Source of the DNA: Gracilaria gracilis
Lineage: Eukaryota; Rhodophyta; Florideophyceae; Gracilariales; Gracilariaceae
NCBI GenBank assembly: GCA_030374805.1
Contig: JARGSG010000191.1
Coordinates: forward strand, 124,001 to 188,000
DNA length: 64,000 nucleotides
Direction of reading: 5' to 3'
The translations under genes were made by a program, and so were the position numbers. The notes below the pieces were generated by a model, which was not told the origin of the DNA, did not search any database, and saw only the letters and a program-made list of their open reading frames with translations. This document shows, in pieces, positions 43,619 to 53,048 of this stretch. Each line of letters opens with the position of its first letter. Position 1 is the stretch's first letter.

Positions 43619-44409
43619 TTAATGAAAAAGAAGATTCCGCTGCAACGACGGCGATGGCATGTGGTAATCAAAGATTGGAACAGATTGCCTCAGACCCCTG
43701 TATTGGGCATTGACGATTTACTTCATGTCGGTACTCTCTTTTTGAGGCTTCAGGAGATCTATTAAAAGGGATAAGCCTCTGTCATAAAGAAGGGGAAAAC
43801 AGTTCATGAGAGACCAAGAGACCACAAACGGAGACGTCATCGTTAAAAAAATAATATTCACTCCGTGCAACCTGAGCAGAAGTAGTTTCCGTGACCTTCG
43901 TAATTGGAAGTTGATGTTCACGGTAAAGAAGCTAACACGAAGCAGGTCCAATTCTCTTAGTAGACCGCAATGTGCAAGAGAGTTGAGATGTCAAAGGCAA
44001 TGTACCGTAAGTTAACCAGTTTGACAGAGAGCTTGCTATCTACAAAGTTGAAAACGTTGACAAGATAACCAAGGAAAGATATGGTTCAACATAATATTCT
44101 GTCTGCGTTGCTTGCAATGCAACCATCTAGGCCTGAGTACCTTGTGCAGGGGTTAAGGACAACGAACAAATACACCGGTAAGCCGAGTGCTGGGTCAATC
44201 GACTTAAGCATCTCTTTTTGAGCTCATGAGCAAGAAGACCTCATTGCATCGCCCGGTACATAAATCCAAATCCTTAGTCATTGGTAATGATTAAAAAGAA
44301 AAAGTTTTCTCTCTTCATTACATCTTTTCCCAGAATACCAAGCGAAACGAGTTCGTTGCTCAAGGGATTGAAGTAAAGAATGCCCAGAACCCAATAAAAC
44401 CTCACAACG

Positions 44410-46080
44410 TCATTTCTTTCGTTTAGCAACACCCGTACTTGGCCTATGGATTCCAGCTCGTTTCGGCACGAAGGCTGATAAGCTCAGAGTGGGATTACTC
44501 GACTTCTTGCTTCCTGGGCGACGAGGTGGTGGGGGTCTACTCATGGCGGAGGGCAGAGAAAGCTTTTCAGAGAAAGGGCTCTCCTGAGAATGACGGGTGT
44601 CAGAGACGGTTGGTTGAGTCTTGCATTTCTTTGCATCTCTGGAATCTTCGACCACAGTTGAAATACTCCGTTTCCCGTCGTTGGACTTCTTTCTAGCTTC
44701 TAGTGCCTGTCGAAGTTTATCAAGCCTCTGCTCTTTGTCACTGACTTTCTCGAGCATGTCATTACATTCCATTGTCTTCTGTTCTGCTTCTCCTTTTTCC
44801 ACTTTCATTCTCTCCTCAAGAACTTTAAGATCGCTTTTCTTCTTGGCAATGTCCATCAAGTCTTGTTCGTACTTTTCCTGTAATGCTGTCAGTTTTTCTT
44901 CCCTTTGAGCGATTCTAGAGATCGTTTTCTCAACCCTTACACGATCTTCGTGCACTAAACGAGCTTGTGTGCTATAATGGGCTTTTGACTTCTCTAGTTC
45001 TTTCTTCACTTCGCTTACTTCGCGCTGTGCGTGCTTTCTTGCTTCCGCAACACCACGTTGAAAAACGCTCTTCCCGGTATAGAGGTTCTCCAAGCCCTTG
45101 AGATTTCGGGACAATTCATGATCTAGTTCACTCTTCTCTTCGGCGGGAGTCTTTCGAGTAAGATCAACAGAATCGGACTCCTCACTAGCCGGAGCTTCAG
45201 GCAGACCGCTTCGCAAGATCAAAAGTTCTCCAGTGTGAACAGTTGCTCGGCAGACGGGACATGGAGCTGTATTGCCCCTATGATACTCAGCAAGCTGGTG
45301 CACGCATGCAGAGTGAAACACATGTCCGCAAAGTGTGGCACAAGAAGAGGAAGCATAAAGGGGTTCGCGACAGACGGGACACTCGCATGCTGTAGAATTG
45401 CTACTTTCCGGAGCTTTGCTGGAAGCACGCTCAGCATTTCTTCTCTGGATGAGAGACTGAAGGTGTTTCATTGTTTTGGAGATTTCCGATGCCATATTCT
45501 CAATAGCTGGAGGCAAAGCCACACTTTGGCTTCGGTTCTCGCGTTTCCTTCTAACTGGGGAAGTATTTCTTCGCCACATAGGCTCGATTCGGACATTAGA
45601 CGAAGGAAAAACAGTCCTCTGGCGTCGTGTCTCGGGTTGTAATGTAGCCTGAGGCAAAACATTGCTCTGCCGTCTTGTCACGGGTTGTAATCTAGCCTGA
45701 GGCAAAACAGTGCTCTGGTGTCGTGTCTCGGGCTGTAATCTAGCCCGAGACAAAACAGTGCTCCGGCGTCGAGGCTGTAGTCTAGCCTGAGGCAAAACGG
45801 TGCTCTGGCGTCGTGTCTCGGGTTGTAATCTAGCATGAGGCAAAAGGTTGCTAGAGCTCCGGGTCTCACGATGCAGTCCAACCAATTGCAAAACACTACT
45901 ATCGCTCCGGACCTCTTGCGGCATTTCCATTTCAGGGGCATCGTCTAAATCCAATAAATCGATAATGGACGTCTCACTGGGCTCTCCCTCTGAACTCACG
46001 AAATACTCCTCAGACTCTTCTTCAGACTCGTCTTGAAAATGGAGAGGTACTCCATTTATTGTCACTGACGAAACAACCAT
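44410..46080 (-). CDS. RING-finger protein with acidic/SIM N-terminus, internal repeats and coiled coil (E3 ligase candidate)
   Basis: 556 residues from ATG 46080, the first ATG in the frame. Order: an acidic N-terminus with SIIDLLDLDD (38-47), a SUMO-interacting-motif-like core; six imperfect 14-18-residue repeats of the ETRRQSTVLPQARLQP type (70-167); a RING finger (232-277, CPVC...CGHVFHSAC...CPVC); a long coiled coil (about 300-480, SKAHYSTQARLVHEDRVRVE, EEKLTALQEKYEQDLMDIA); and a basic tail (KLSLPSAMSRPPPPRRPGSK). RING proteins transfer ubiquitin from E2 to targets. SIM plus RING is the layout of SUMO-targeted ubiquitin ligases (RNF4/Slx5-Slx8), though the coiled coil is not. No transmembrane segment. 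Confidence 0.75.
   Translation of the reverse strand: MVVSSVTINGVPLHFQDESEEESEEYFVSSEGEPSETSIIDLLDLDDAPEMEMPQEVRSDSSVLQLVGLHRETRSSSNLLPHARLQPETRRQSTVLPQARLQPRRRSTVLSRARLQPETRHQSTVLPQARLQPVTRRQSNVLPQATLQPETRRQRTVFPSSNVRIEPMWRRNTSPVRRKRENRSQSVALPPAIENMASEISKTMKHLQSLIQRRNAERASSKAPESSNSTACECPVCREPLYASSSCATLCGHVFHSACVHQLAEYHRGNTAPCPVCRATVHTGELLILRSGLPEAPASEESDSVDLTRKTPAEEKSELDHELSRNLKGLENLYTGKSVFQRGVAEARKHAQREVSEVKKELEKSKAHYSTQARLVHEDRVRVEKTISRIAQREEKLTALQEKYEQDLMDIAKKKSDLKVLEERMKVEKGEAEQKTMECNDMLEKVSDKEQRLDKLRQALEARKKSNDGKRSISTVVEDSRDAKKCKTQPTVSDTRHSQESPFSEKLSLPSAMSRPPPPRRPGSKKSSNPTLSLSAFVPKRAGIHRPSTGVAKRKK
45580..45873 (-). repeat. coding minisatellite, six units of about 48 bp
   Basis: Six tandem units (one short, 42 bp) in the RING-protein gene encode R-Q-S-T-V-L-P-Q-A-R-L-Q-P-type repeats. 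The near-identity of the middle copies suggests recent unequal exchange or slippage, so copy number may differ between strains. Confidence 0.85.
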
Positions 46081-46888
46081 TGTGAGGAACCGTGCCAAGA
46101 CAAATACCGCAAGATTTTCGGTTCTCACTCTTCGTCGCGTGTAACGAAGCTCCTTTAATAGCTCCTTCAACTGCAACTCAGTTTGAGCGAGGGAGTTTTT
46201 GATGAAGACGCCGGTATTGTAAATTGCTGTTGGCCGCAATTTGGGTTCGAGGTCAAGGTCGATGGAGAGCACCTTTGTTAAGCTCTGGGGTGAGGTGTAC
46301 GAAGGTACGTCACAGCATAGGATGTCGTGTGGCGAACATTCGAAAAAGTTGAGTCAAGAGCCAGGTCACCGCTGTGTACCGTCGTATTTCGTGTCGTCTT
46401 TGAGATGGCCTGTTCGATGCCGCTGAAAATTGCTGAGAGCATTCTTGGAACCATCGGTTCGGAGAATGGGCACTGCTGTTTGCATAACAGCGGCGCGCCA
46501 AAATTCAAGCGAAGAGACCTACAACATTGCATATGCAATGTTCATCCAATGCTAACCCTCCACGTTCGAGTAGTCGCTAACCTATCAGAGATCGTATCCA
46601 ATTCAGCTTACACTGTAAACACTTCATGCATGGGATCCGTTTGATCTCGCATGGAATGGATGAGAGCTTCCTGTGTTGGATACTGTACCCTATAGGATAC
46701 TGACATATCATAGTATAGGATATCCAATGTTTGCAGCTGATGCTGAGCAAAACCATGTTATCTTTCATGGTTTGGTGAGCATCATTTTTAAACGTTTCTC
46801 GACGAAGTCCCACCTCTTTGATCCGCGGCAGGTTGACACACACATCGCTCGATGAAACCTGTTCATCAGTGAAACATCTTTGTTGGCG
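46081..46888. other. divergent intergenic region
   Basis: Between the RING gene (minus) and the TGT gene (plus). The frame of the RING gene remains open to 46272 but has no ATG there. A short tract 46670-46735 holds repeated TACTGTACCCTATAGGATACTGACATATC-like text. No gene. Confidence 0.4.
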
Positions 46889-48169
46889 ATGACTAGGGTC
46901 CCAGTCCCATTGATGCGGCGATTCTGTTCGGATCTTGCTGCAAATCCGGTCCCCAGGACCAGGATTAAGCACCCGCGAAAAGCGCCGGCTATAGACCCCT
47001 ACACTCTTCCACCCCCTCCGGAATCATTCCCAAAGCTTGACCCACTGGATTGCTTTAGATACGAGCTTATTCATCAATCATCCCGGTCTGCTGCTCGAGT
47101 GGGACGTATTCACACTGCCCATGGAATCATAGATACTCCTGGCTTCGTAGCAGTCGCCACAAATGGAGCTTTGAAGGCGGTCGATCATCGCCCACTTGAA
47201 GATCTCTTGCAGCTTATCTTTTGTAACACATATCATCTTCTCCTGCATCCTGGCCCAGATGTTATTAGAGAGGCCGGGGGGCTACATAACTTTATGAACC
47301 GCGACAGACCCATTATTACGGATTCCGGAGGGTTTCAAGTATTTAGTCTCGCCCACGGCAGCGTTACGGATGAGCTCAACATGAAGAGATCTAGAAAGAG
47401 GGAAAAGTCTCTTCTTCTTGAGGTTGATGAGAACGGGGCCACTTTTCGTTCATACAGAGACGGCCGGCGAATCACGCTTACGCCTGAATCCAGTGTTGAC
47501 GCACAGAAAGCGTATGGTTCTGATATTATCGTCCCGCTTGATGAACTCCCCCCATACCACATCGATAGGGATGTACTACACCGGTCCGTGCTACTTTCTC
47601 ACAGATGGGAAGCTCGGTCTCTAAGGAGACACTTAGAAGATCGACGAAATCAAGCCATGTACGCTGTGGTGCATGGAGGAGTTGACCAGGAATTACGTCG
47701 CATGTCTGCCGAATACTTGATGAGCCTCCCGTTTGACGGATATGCAATAGGAGGCAGTCTGGGAAAAGATCGACCTGAACTGTTTGATTTGCTTCGTTTT
47801 GTAGTTCCCCTGCTCCCAAAAGACAAACCGAATCATCTCTTGGGCATTGCTGATGTCGACAGCATTCAAGGAGCTGTCCCTTTTGGTGTGGATACTTTCG
47901 ATTCTTGTTTCCCGACTCGCCTCGGACGTCACGGTACACTGCTCACAAAGCGGTTTGGTCGTATACAAATACGGCAGGGGAAATGGAGAAACGTGTTCGA
48001 ACCACCAGATTGGGAGGGAGGGCTCCAGGGCCACACTTTGGCATATCTGCACCATCTCTTTAAAGTACACGAACCGATTGCCGCCACTTTGCTTACACTT
48101 CATAACCTCCTTTTCATGTCGGAGTTTATGGAATCGCTCCGATGCAAAATTTTGAATGACGAGATCTAA
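46889..48169 (+). CDS. tgt: tRNA-guanine transglycosylase, chlamydial-type, zinc-site cysteines absent
   Basis: TGT swaps the wobble guanine of tRNAs for queuine or a precursor. The 426-residue protein has an about 45-residue basic leader, then the barrel: CNTYHLLLHPGPDVI, DSGGFQVFS (Asp145), an about 20-residue Lys/Arg insertion, RSYRDGRRITLTPESSVDAQ, VPLDELPPYH, IGGSLGKD, and the nucleophile block GVDTFDSCFPTR (Asp338). The insertion and later HLFKVHEP and ILNDEI are, by recollection, typical of chlamydial TGTs. The usual zinc site Cys-x-Cys-x2-Cys near 372-380 is absent: gap-free alignment puts Pro, Trp and Gly there, and only His405 remains. Activity is therefore uncertain. Organelle targeting is inferred from the leader. 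Confidence 0.88.
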   Translation: MTRVPVPLMRRFCSDLAANPVPRTRIKHPRKAPAIDPYTLPPPPESFPKLDPLDCFRYELIHQSSRSAARVGRIHTAHGIIDTPGFVAVATNGALKAVDHRPLEDLLQLIFCNTYHLLLHPGPDVIREAGGLHNFMNRDRPIITDSGGFQVFSLAHGSVTDELNMKRSRKREKSLLLEVDENGATFRSYRDGRRITLTPESSVDAQKAYGSDIIVPLDELPPYHIDRDVLHRSVLLSHRWEARSLRRHLEDRRNQAMYAVVHGGVDQELRRMSAEYLMSLPFDGYAIGGSLGKDRPELFDLLRFVVPLLPKDKPNHLLGIADVDSIQGAVPFGVDTFDSCFPTRLGRHGTLLTKRFGRIQIRQGKWRNVFEPPDWEGGLQGHTLAYLHHLFKVHEPIAATLLTLHNLLFMSEFMESLRCKILNDEI

Positions 48170-48174
48170 CTTGG

Positions 48175-49164
48175 TTACAAGTTGACGACAACGGGACCGT
48201 CGGAATCATCCCCGTCATCCTCTTCGCCTGTTAATGACCAACCCATTAACTGGTTCACCGTTTTGGTGAAGTTTTGAACTTCCGCAATTTGGCGGCCAGC
48301 GCATGCAAAGCGTGCTAATGCTTGTCGCAACTCATCGCGAATGGCGATCTGAATCGTTTCCTCTTCAAGGAAACGGAATTGTGCTTCAAGTGCAACCGCA
48401 GTCTTTTTATAGAAGCCGGGAAAGAACGCATCCAGCTTCGTACTGTTGCATATTTCTCGTAGCAAGCAGCTCCAATGCTCAAGAGATCGCAGACAGCCTA
48501 AGATATGAAAACATACGAAGGCCAACTGCAGTTCGCCTAACAGCCTTTCTGAATCACTCTGAAAACGAGACTGCACAAGAGCAGATACATATTCCCTCCG
48601 ATCCAGGTGAAAGTTAGTAACTTCTACGGAAGACATATCCTTGAGAGACATTAAACGAGGCAAGGCAGTGAATTGAGGTGAACAGTCATTTTCTTCGACA
48701 TTCTCTGACCCATAAACTGTAGTTCCAAAGTTTAAACCAGCGTCACGTAAAGTTTGTTCAGTAACAAATGATGTAAGGAACTCCCATTGGCGTTCGGCTA
48801 GAAGTGATAAAGCCGCAACGCCGCGGGTACCAAGGGCTGAAGGAATATTACCCTCAACGCAGACTTGAAGTTTTTCCGTGTCAGCATCTACAGATAGTCG
48901 TACGGCCTTGTTAGGCGGAATGCAGAAAAAGACTCCCGCGCAAGCCGCGGGCGATGCAGTTTGTATCGCTGCAAAATGTACTCGATTCGGAGCAATTCCG
49001 TGCACAATCCTTAGTGGGCCTGAAAAAGAACGAGAATCAACGACAAGATCTCGCTGGGCTGGATTCACAGAAAGGCTTCCACGAACTTGTAAATGGGACT
49101 CCAGTTCTTTATCTGAAAGCTGTGAGAACCATTGAAGATCTTCTTTTTGTACGTCGGCAACCAT
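48175..49164 (-). CDS. AAR2: AAR2 homologue (U5 snRNP assembly factor)
   Basis: AAR2 binds Prp8 during cytoplasmic U5 snRNP biogenesis, before Brr2 joins. The 329-residue protein shows the N-terminal beta domain (LRIVHGIAPNRVHF, AGVFFCIPPNKAVRL), a middle linker, the helical C-domain (LLGELQLAFVCFHILGCLRS, LEHWSCLLREIC) and a C-terminus ending DSDGPVVVNL, the family's PVVVxL end. It is shorter than human AAR2 (about 384) and lacks the usual N-terminal extension. The last residues face the TGT stop with five bases between (48170-48174). Confidence 0.82.
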   Translation of the reverse strand: MVADVQKEDLQWFSQLSDKELESHLQVRGSLSVNPAQRDLVVDSRSFSGPLRIVHGIAPNRVHFAAIQTASPAACAGVFFCIPPNKAVRLSVDADTEKLQVCVEGNIPSALGTRGVAALSLLAERQWEFLTSFVTEQTLRDAGLNFGTTVYGSENVEENDCSPQFTALPRLMSLKDMSSVEVTNFHLDRREYVSALVQSRFQSDSERLLGELQLAFVCFHILGCLRSLEHWSCLLREICNSTKLDAFFPGFYKKTAVALEAQFRFLEEETIQIAIRDELRQALARFACAGRQIAEVQNFTKTVNQLMGWSLTGEEDDGDDSDGPVVVNL

Positions 49165-49704
49165 TTAGCTCGTTCGTGACAACATGCGTACGACGCCAAA
49201 GAGGGATATCCACATGATACAGTTAAACACGTTACCGGGCTGGAAGCCCGAGTCTGCTCAACTGAAGGCTCTTGAATACATGTGCAAAAACTGGGGATTA
49301 TCGTTTCGCCAAAAATGAAACAAAGTCACCTGCTCCAGGCCTATGTTAAGGTCGAAATTCCGCATGATCACCAACCCAAACAGATCGATCGGCAACGAAA
49401 CCATGATATTCTTATAAGCTTGTCGCGACCACCACTTATGCCAAGGGTACACGACTAGTGAATGCGATGCTCGATATTTGTCCGTGCCGACTCAAGAATT
49501 TCCCCAGGACGACATGATCAAAGGCATCTCAGACCTTAACGCAGTCGAGAGTTTTCGTTTCCGTTTTCCCCTGCGTCTGCGATAGAGAAACGGAAGAATA
49601 TGAGAGTATGCATAAAGGCAGGACTACCATAGAGACCAAAGTTTTCCAAGCCGTTTGGTTGGTTTTGTGTGTGGAAGCATCTTGGTCTCTTTTCGAATTC
49701 TCTT
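49165..49704. other. divergent intergenic region, AAR2 and PEX6 promoters
   Basis: TGCCAAGGGTA (one mismatch to the dispersed motif) lies at 49439-49449. No gene. Confidence 0.45.
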
Positions 49705-52050
49705 ATGGACTCTCAGCTTTCAACTGATAAGGAGGGGCAAAGAACCGTGCACGACAAAAGTTTGCCGTTCACATTTGTATCACCACATGGCTCAACAGCA
49801 TTACATATGGGAAGGCTGCCGTCGTCATTCTTACTCATCTTTCCCAAGATACTTCCATCTGCCATGGTAGCCCTGCTGCCCGAACGTGCCCTCAGCACGT
49901 TGAACTTCAAACACGGACAGTATGTCTCGATAAACAAGCGACTTGCCAAGGTGTACTCTGCGGAATCTCTACTTCCCAAAGCAGAAAACGGCGAGTCGGG
50001 CGTAGGGGTTTTCTTAATTGCACTGCTTTCCCCATGCCTGCACTATGCTCTGAGTCGAGACCAAAATTTCGTCAACACTTTCGCGGTCGAGGCCACCGAA
50101 CCAACTTTGATGGATTCTGTTGTCCTGAATTCCATAATTCCAAATCCATTGCCGTCTTCTCAAGCTTCTAGAATTGCTGCTTTGGCAAAGAGATCTCTCA
50201 TTGGACGGGATGTAAGATGTGGCGACATTTTCCCAGTTTCCGTGAACGTGTGGCTTGAAGTTCATAAGATTAAAGGAAGTGGAGCCGTAGGAAAGGATAG
50301 CAGTGTTGCGATCACTCTTGGGTCCCAGGATTCAACCACTCTTAACGAAAGCCACGAAGATATAAGGGCCTGGGCTCGTGCGAAGTGGACAGAAGCAGTG
50401 CCCTGGGATGCAGGTCCTGTCGTCGCTCACTTGGCAACTGCGCTTGATGAAAAAGCACATATCATCCTCGTTGAAGGACTAGATCGAGATGTTGAAGATG
50501 TGATCAGAACTGTTTTCGTAGGCAGAACAATCAAGTTTGTTCGCCACGGATCCGGGAAAGATCTGAAAGAAGCCATAGCTCGCTGCGAACTAGCTGGTGG
50601 CGGTGCAGTTATTGTCCAGGACATCGATGACGAAATGAAGGACATTATTCGCTTAAAACGCGCGCAACATGAAGGCCATTGGGGGCACTTTAGATCAATT
50701 GAAGAAGAAGTTAGTTTTGTTGTGTGCAGCGAGCATCGAGATGATGTTGACCGAGAGATTATGCAAAGCGTTGACATTGATATCGTTATTCACAAAGCTT
50801 CCGAGGAAGAACGGAGAGAGATTTTGAAGCAAGTGATTACGTCCACATCAATCGGGCGCAGCTCTTGCAATATTGAAGAGCTTGTCCGTCTGAGCACTGG
50901 ATTTGCTCGACGAGAAGTACATGAGCTGGGAAAACTGTGTTTGGTACGAGGTATAAAAGCTTGCAGGGGAGCCGTGGAGTATTTCGAAAAGGGAAAGCTC
51001 TCCGTCGATTCTGGAGGTGTAACATGGGCAGATGTTGGGGGCTTAGATGAAGCAAAAGAGCAAATTCTCGAGCTTGTTCAAGCGTACGGCACTGCCACGG
51101 TTGCTCCGGAAGAAGCGACTAAGACAACCACTTCGAATCGCAGGGTTGGTCTTTTGCTCTATGGACCACCGGGTACAGGGAAGACACTTCTTGCAAGGGC
51201 GGTAGCCAGTGAGTGTGGATGCAGTTTTATCGCTGTGAAAGGTCCCGAACTGCTTGATATGTATGTTGGCGAAAGCGAGAAGAATGTTCGAGTGGTTTTC
51301 GAACGCGCTATGGTGGCAGCTCCATGCATCATCTTCTTCGATGAGCTTGATGCCCTAGCCCCTAATAGAGGGAGAGGTTCTGACTCTGGAGGCGTCTCTG
51401 ATCGTGTGGTGAGTCAGCTTCTTGCCGAGCTCGATTTGATATCATCCAGATCAGACATCTTCGTTATTGCAGCAACAAATCGGCCTGACCTTATTGACTC
51501 TGGTTTGTTGCGCCCTGGTCGACTGGACAAGATGATGTACGTGCCAATGCCGCAAAGCCGAGGGGATCAGGTGAAGATCTTGAAAGCTCAGACGGCTAAA
51601 TTTGCATTTGCTCATGATGTTGACCTTGAGAATGCGCTTTCTCATGCCCCTGCACCTCCTCTTCTGAGTGGAGCCGACATATACGCCATAGCATCCAGCG
51701 CATGGATGTCCGCCGCAAAACGATCAGTAGCAGCAAAGTCAGGGGCTGGGAAGGCTATGGGACGTACAGCAATCGAGAACGAAACGTCTAGTCCTTTGTT
51801 GGGAAGCTTGCCAAATGGGGAGGAAGAGTACGAAATGTATCGTGATTGGTTTTCTGGGAAAGCGAAAGAACGTGAAGATACAAGAGCAGAAGAACAGACA
51901 ATAACAGAGCAACGTCAAAAGAAAAAGCACAGCGTTACTGTTACACAAAACGATTTGATAGCAGCAGCAGAAGGCTTACAACCGTCGCTCTCTATATCGC
52001 AGCTACAAGGATATGAACAACTGCGAAGAACCTTAGAATCGGGCTATTAG
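49705..52050 (+). CDS. PEX6: peroxisomal biogenesis factor 6 (PEX6), AAA ATPase
   Basis: PEX6 with PEX1 pulls ubiquitinated PEX5 out of the peroxisomal membrane. 781 residues from ATG 49705, intronless. The N-terminal region and first AAA domain are degenerate (no GxxxxGK in the D1 region around LVEGLDRDVEDVI), as usual in PEX6. The second AAA domain is intact: VTWADVGGLDEAKEQILELV, Walker A GPPGTGKT (487-494), GPELLDMYVGESEKNVR, Walker B IIFFDELDALAP (about 542-553), and the SRH with ATNRPDLIDSGLLRPGRLD. These match PEX6 better than CDC48 or PEX1. It ends 108 bp before the convergent NDUFS1-like gene. Confidence 0.9.
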   Translation: MDSQLSTDKEGQRTVHDKSLPFTFVSPHGSTALHMGRLPSSFLLIFPKILPSAMVALLPERALSTLNFKHGQYVSINKRLAKVYSAESLLPKAENGESGVGVFLIALLSPCLHYALSRDQNFVNTFAVEATEPTLMDSVVLNSIIPNPLPSSQASRIAALAKRSLIGRDVRCGDIFPVSVNVWLEVHKIKGSGAVGKDSSVAITLGSQDSTTLNESHEDIRAWARAKWTEAVPWDAGPVVAHLATALDEKAHIILVEGLDRDVEDVIRTVFVGRTIKFVRHGSGKDLKEAIARCELAGGGAVIVQDIDDEMKDIIRLKRAQHEGHWGHFRSIEEEVSFVVCSEHRDDVDREIMQSVDIDIVIHKASEEERREILKQVITSTSIGRSSCNIEELVRLSTGFARREVHELGKLCLVRGIKACRGAVEYFEKGKLSVDSGGVTWADVGGLDEAKEQILELVQAYGTATVAPEEATKTTTSNRRVGLLLYGPPGTGKTLLARAVASECGCSFIAVKGPELLDMYVGESEKNVRVVFERAMVAAPCIIFFDELDALAPNRGRGSDSGGVSDRVVSQLLAELDLISSRSDIFVIAATNRPDLIDSGLLRPGRLDKMMYVPMPQSRGDQVKILKAQTAKFAFAHDVDLENALSHAPAPPLLSGADIYAIASSAWMSAAKRSVAAKSGAGKAMGRTAIENETSSPLLGSLPNGEEEYEMYRDWFSGKAKEREDTRAEEQTITEQRQKKKHSVTVTQNDLIAAAEGLQPSLSISQLQGYEQLRRTLESGY

Positions 52051-52157
52051 AAGTATCGCACATTAACAAGTTCACATGTGCCGCGAATGTCGGGAACCTC
52101 GTAGACCATGATAAACGTGATTTTACATCAACATAACCTATCCAAAAAGAAGGGGCA

Positions 52158-53048
52158 CTATACTCGCGGTTGGCAGGTGGATCCCATCGGTTCTTGTTGT
52201 CGGAGAGCGGCCTGAGAAATGCCAAAGGAATTGCTCTCTGTGGTAGCTCGTGTTTGTGCGCAGGAGCAAGCCTTGTGAGCTGAGGTGCAGCTGTGGTTTG
52301 TATTGGAAGCTTTGGCACTCTGAAAAGAGTACGACTTCTTCGTAAACGCGCCTACTGGACAAAGATCAATAATGTTACCAGAAAGTTCAGAGCCAAGCAT
52401 TTTCTCAACATACGTACCAATCTCAGTGGTAGTTCCTCTTCCGGTGGTGCCAAGATCCTCCACACCAGCAACCTCAGTGCCAAACCGCACGCATCGAGTG
52501 CAGTGAATGCATCGAGTCATGATAGTCTTAACCAGCGGTCCGCAATACTTATCCTCCACAGATCGCTTTGACTCATAGAAGCGTCCCCGATCAGAACCAA
52601 ACACCATGGCCTGATCCTGCAAATCGCACTCGCCACCTTGGTCACAAATAGGACAATCCAAAGGGTGGTTGAGAAGCAAGAACTCCAGGACGGCCTCCCG
52701 TGCCTTCTTAACCTTTGGCGTATCAGTGCTGATAACCATATCCGGCATCACGGGCATAGCGCAGGAAGCGACAAGTTTCGGACTACGCGCGACCTCCACG
52801 AGGCACATACGGCAATTTCCGGCGATGGAAAGGCGCTCATGATAGCAGAAGCGCGGAATCTCCACGCCGGTATACTCGCAAGCCTGGATGATGGTGGCAC
52901 CGGCCGGCACGGCAGATTGTACGCCGTTGATGGTCACATTGACGGTATCAGGCGCCGATTGCGACGCTGCAACGGCGGTCTGGGCGGGTCTGTATGGCGT
53001 CCGGAATAGACGCGACGCTAATGGAAGAGACTTGCGAAGCGAATTCAT
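52158..53048 (-). CDS. NDUFS1: NADH dehydrogenase 75-kDa subunit, Fe-S domain only (NDUFS1/Nad11 N-terminal half)
   Basis: This subunit carries the first electron-transfer clusters of mitochondrial complex I. The 296-residue product has a mitochondrial presequence ([20 protein letters not shown]), the 2Fe-2S N1b ligands (Cys68, 79, 82, 96), the N5 ligands (His128, Cys132, 135, 141) and the N4 ligands (Cys180, 183, 186, 230). All are present and correctly spaced. After the CPVGA block only 64 unrelated Ser/Thr/Gln-rich residues follow before the stop. The whole molybdopterin-type C-terminal domain (over 400 residues) is missing. No donor splice site restores it nearby. Split or N-only Nad11 occurs in stramenopile mtDNA, so a split gene is possible; a truncated copy is the alternative. 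Confidence 0.9.
   Translation of the reverse strand: MNSLRKSLPLASRLFRTPYRPAQTAVAASQSAPDTVNVTINGVQSAVPAGATIIQACEYTGVEIPRFCYHERLSIAGNCRMCLVEVARSPKLVASCAMPVMPDMVISTDTPKVKKAREAVLEFLLLNHPLDCPICDQGGECDLQDQAMVFGSDRGRFYESKRSVEDKYCGPLVKTIMTRCIHCTRCVRFGTEVAGVEDLGTTGRGTTTEIGTYVEKMLGSELSGNIIDLCPVGAFTKKSYSFQSAKASNTNHSCTSAHKACSCAQTRATTESNSFGISQAALRQQEPMGSTCQPRV

Larger units (their letters stand above)
42335..44409. other. intergenic, about 2 kb, with a CT microsatellite and a 31-bp palindrome
   Basis: Convergent 3' ends flank this gap. It holds a (CT)n run and a perfect inverted repeat (listed separately). Open frames are short or dominated by the microsatellite (Arg-Glu repeats). No gene or RNA gene recognised. 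Confidence 0.45.
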
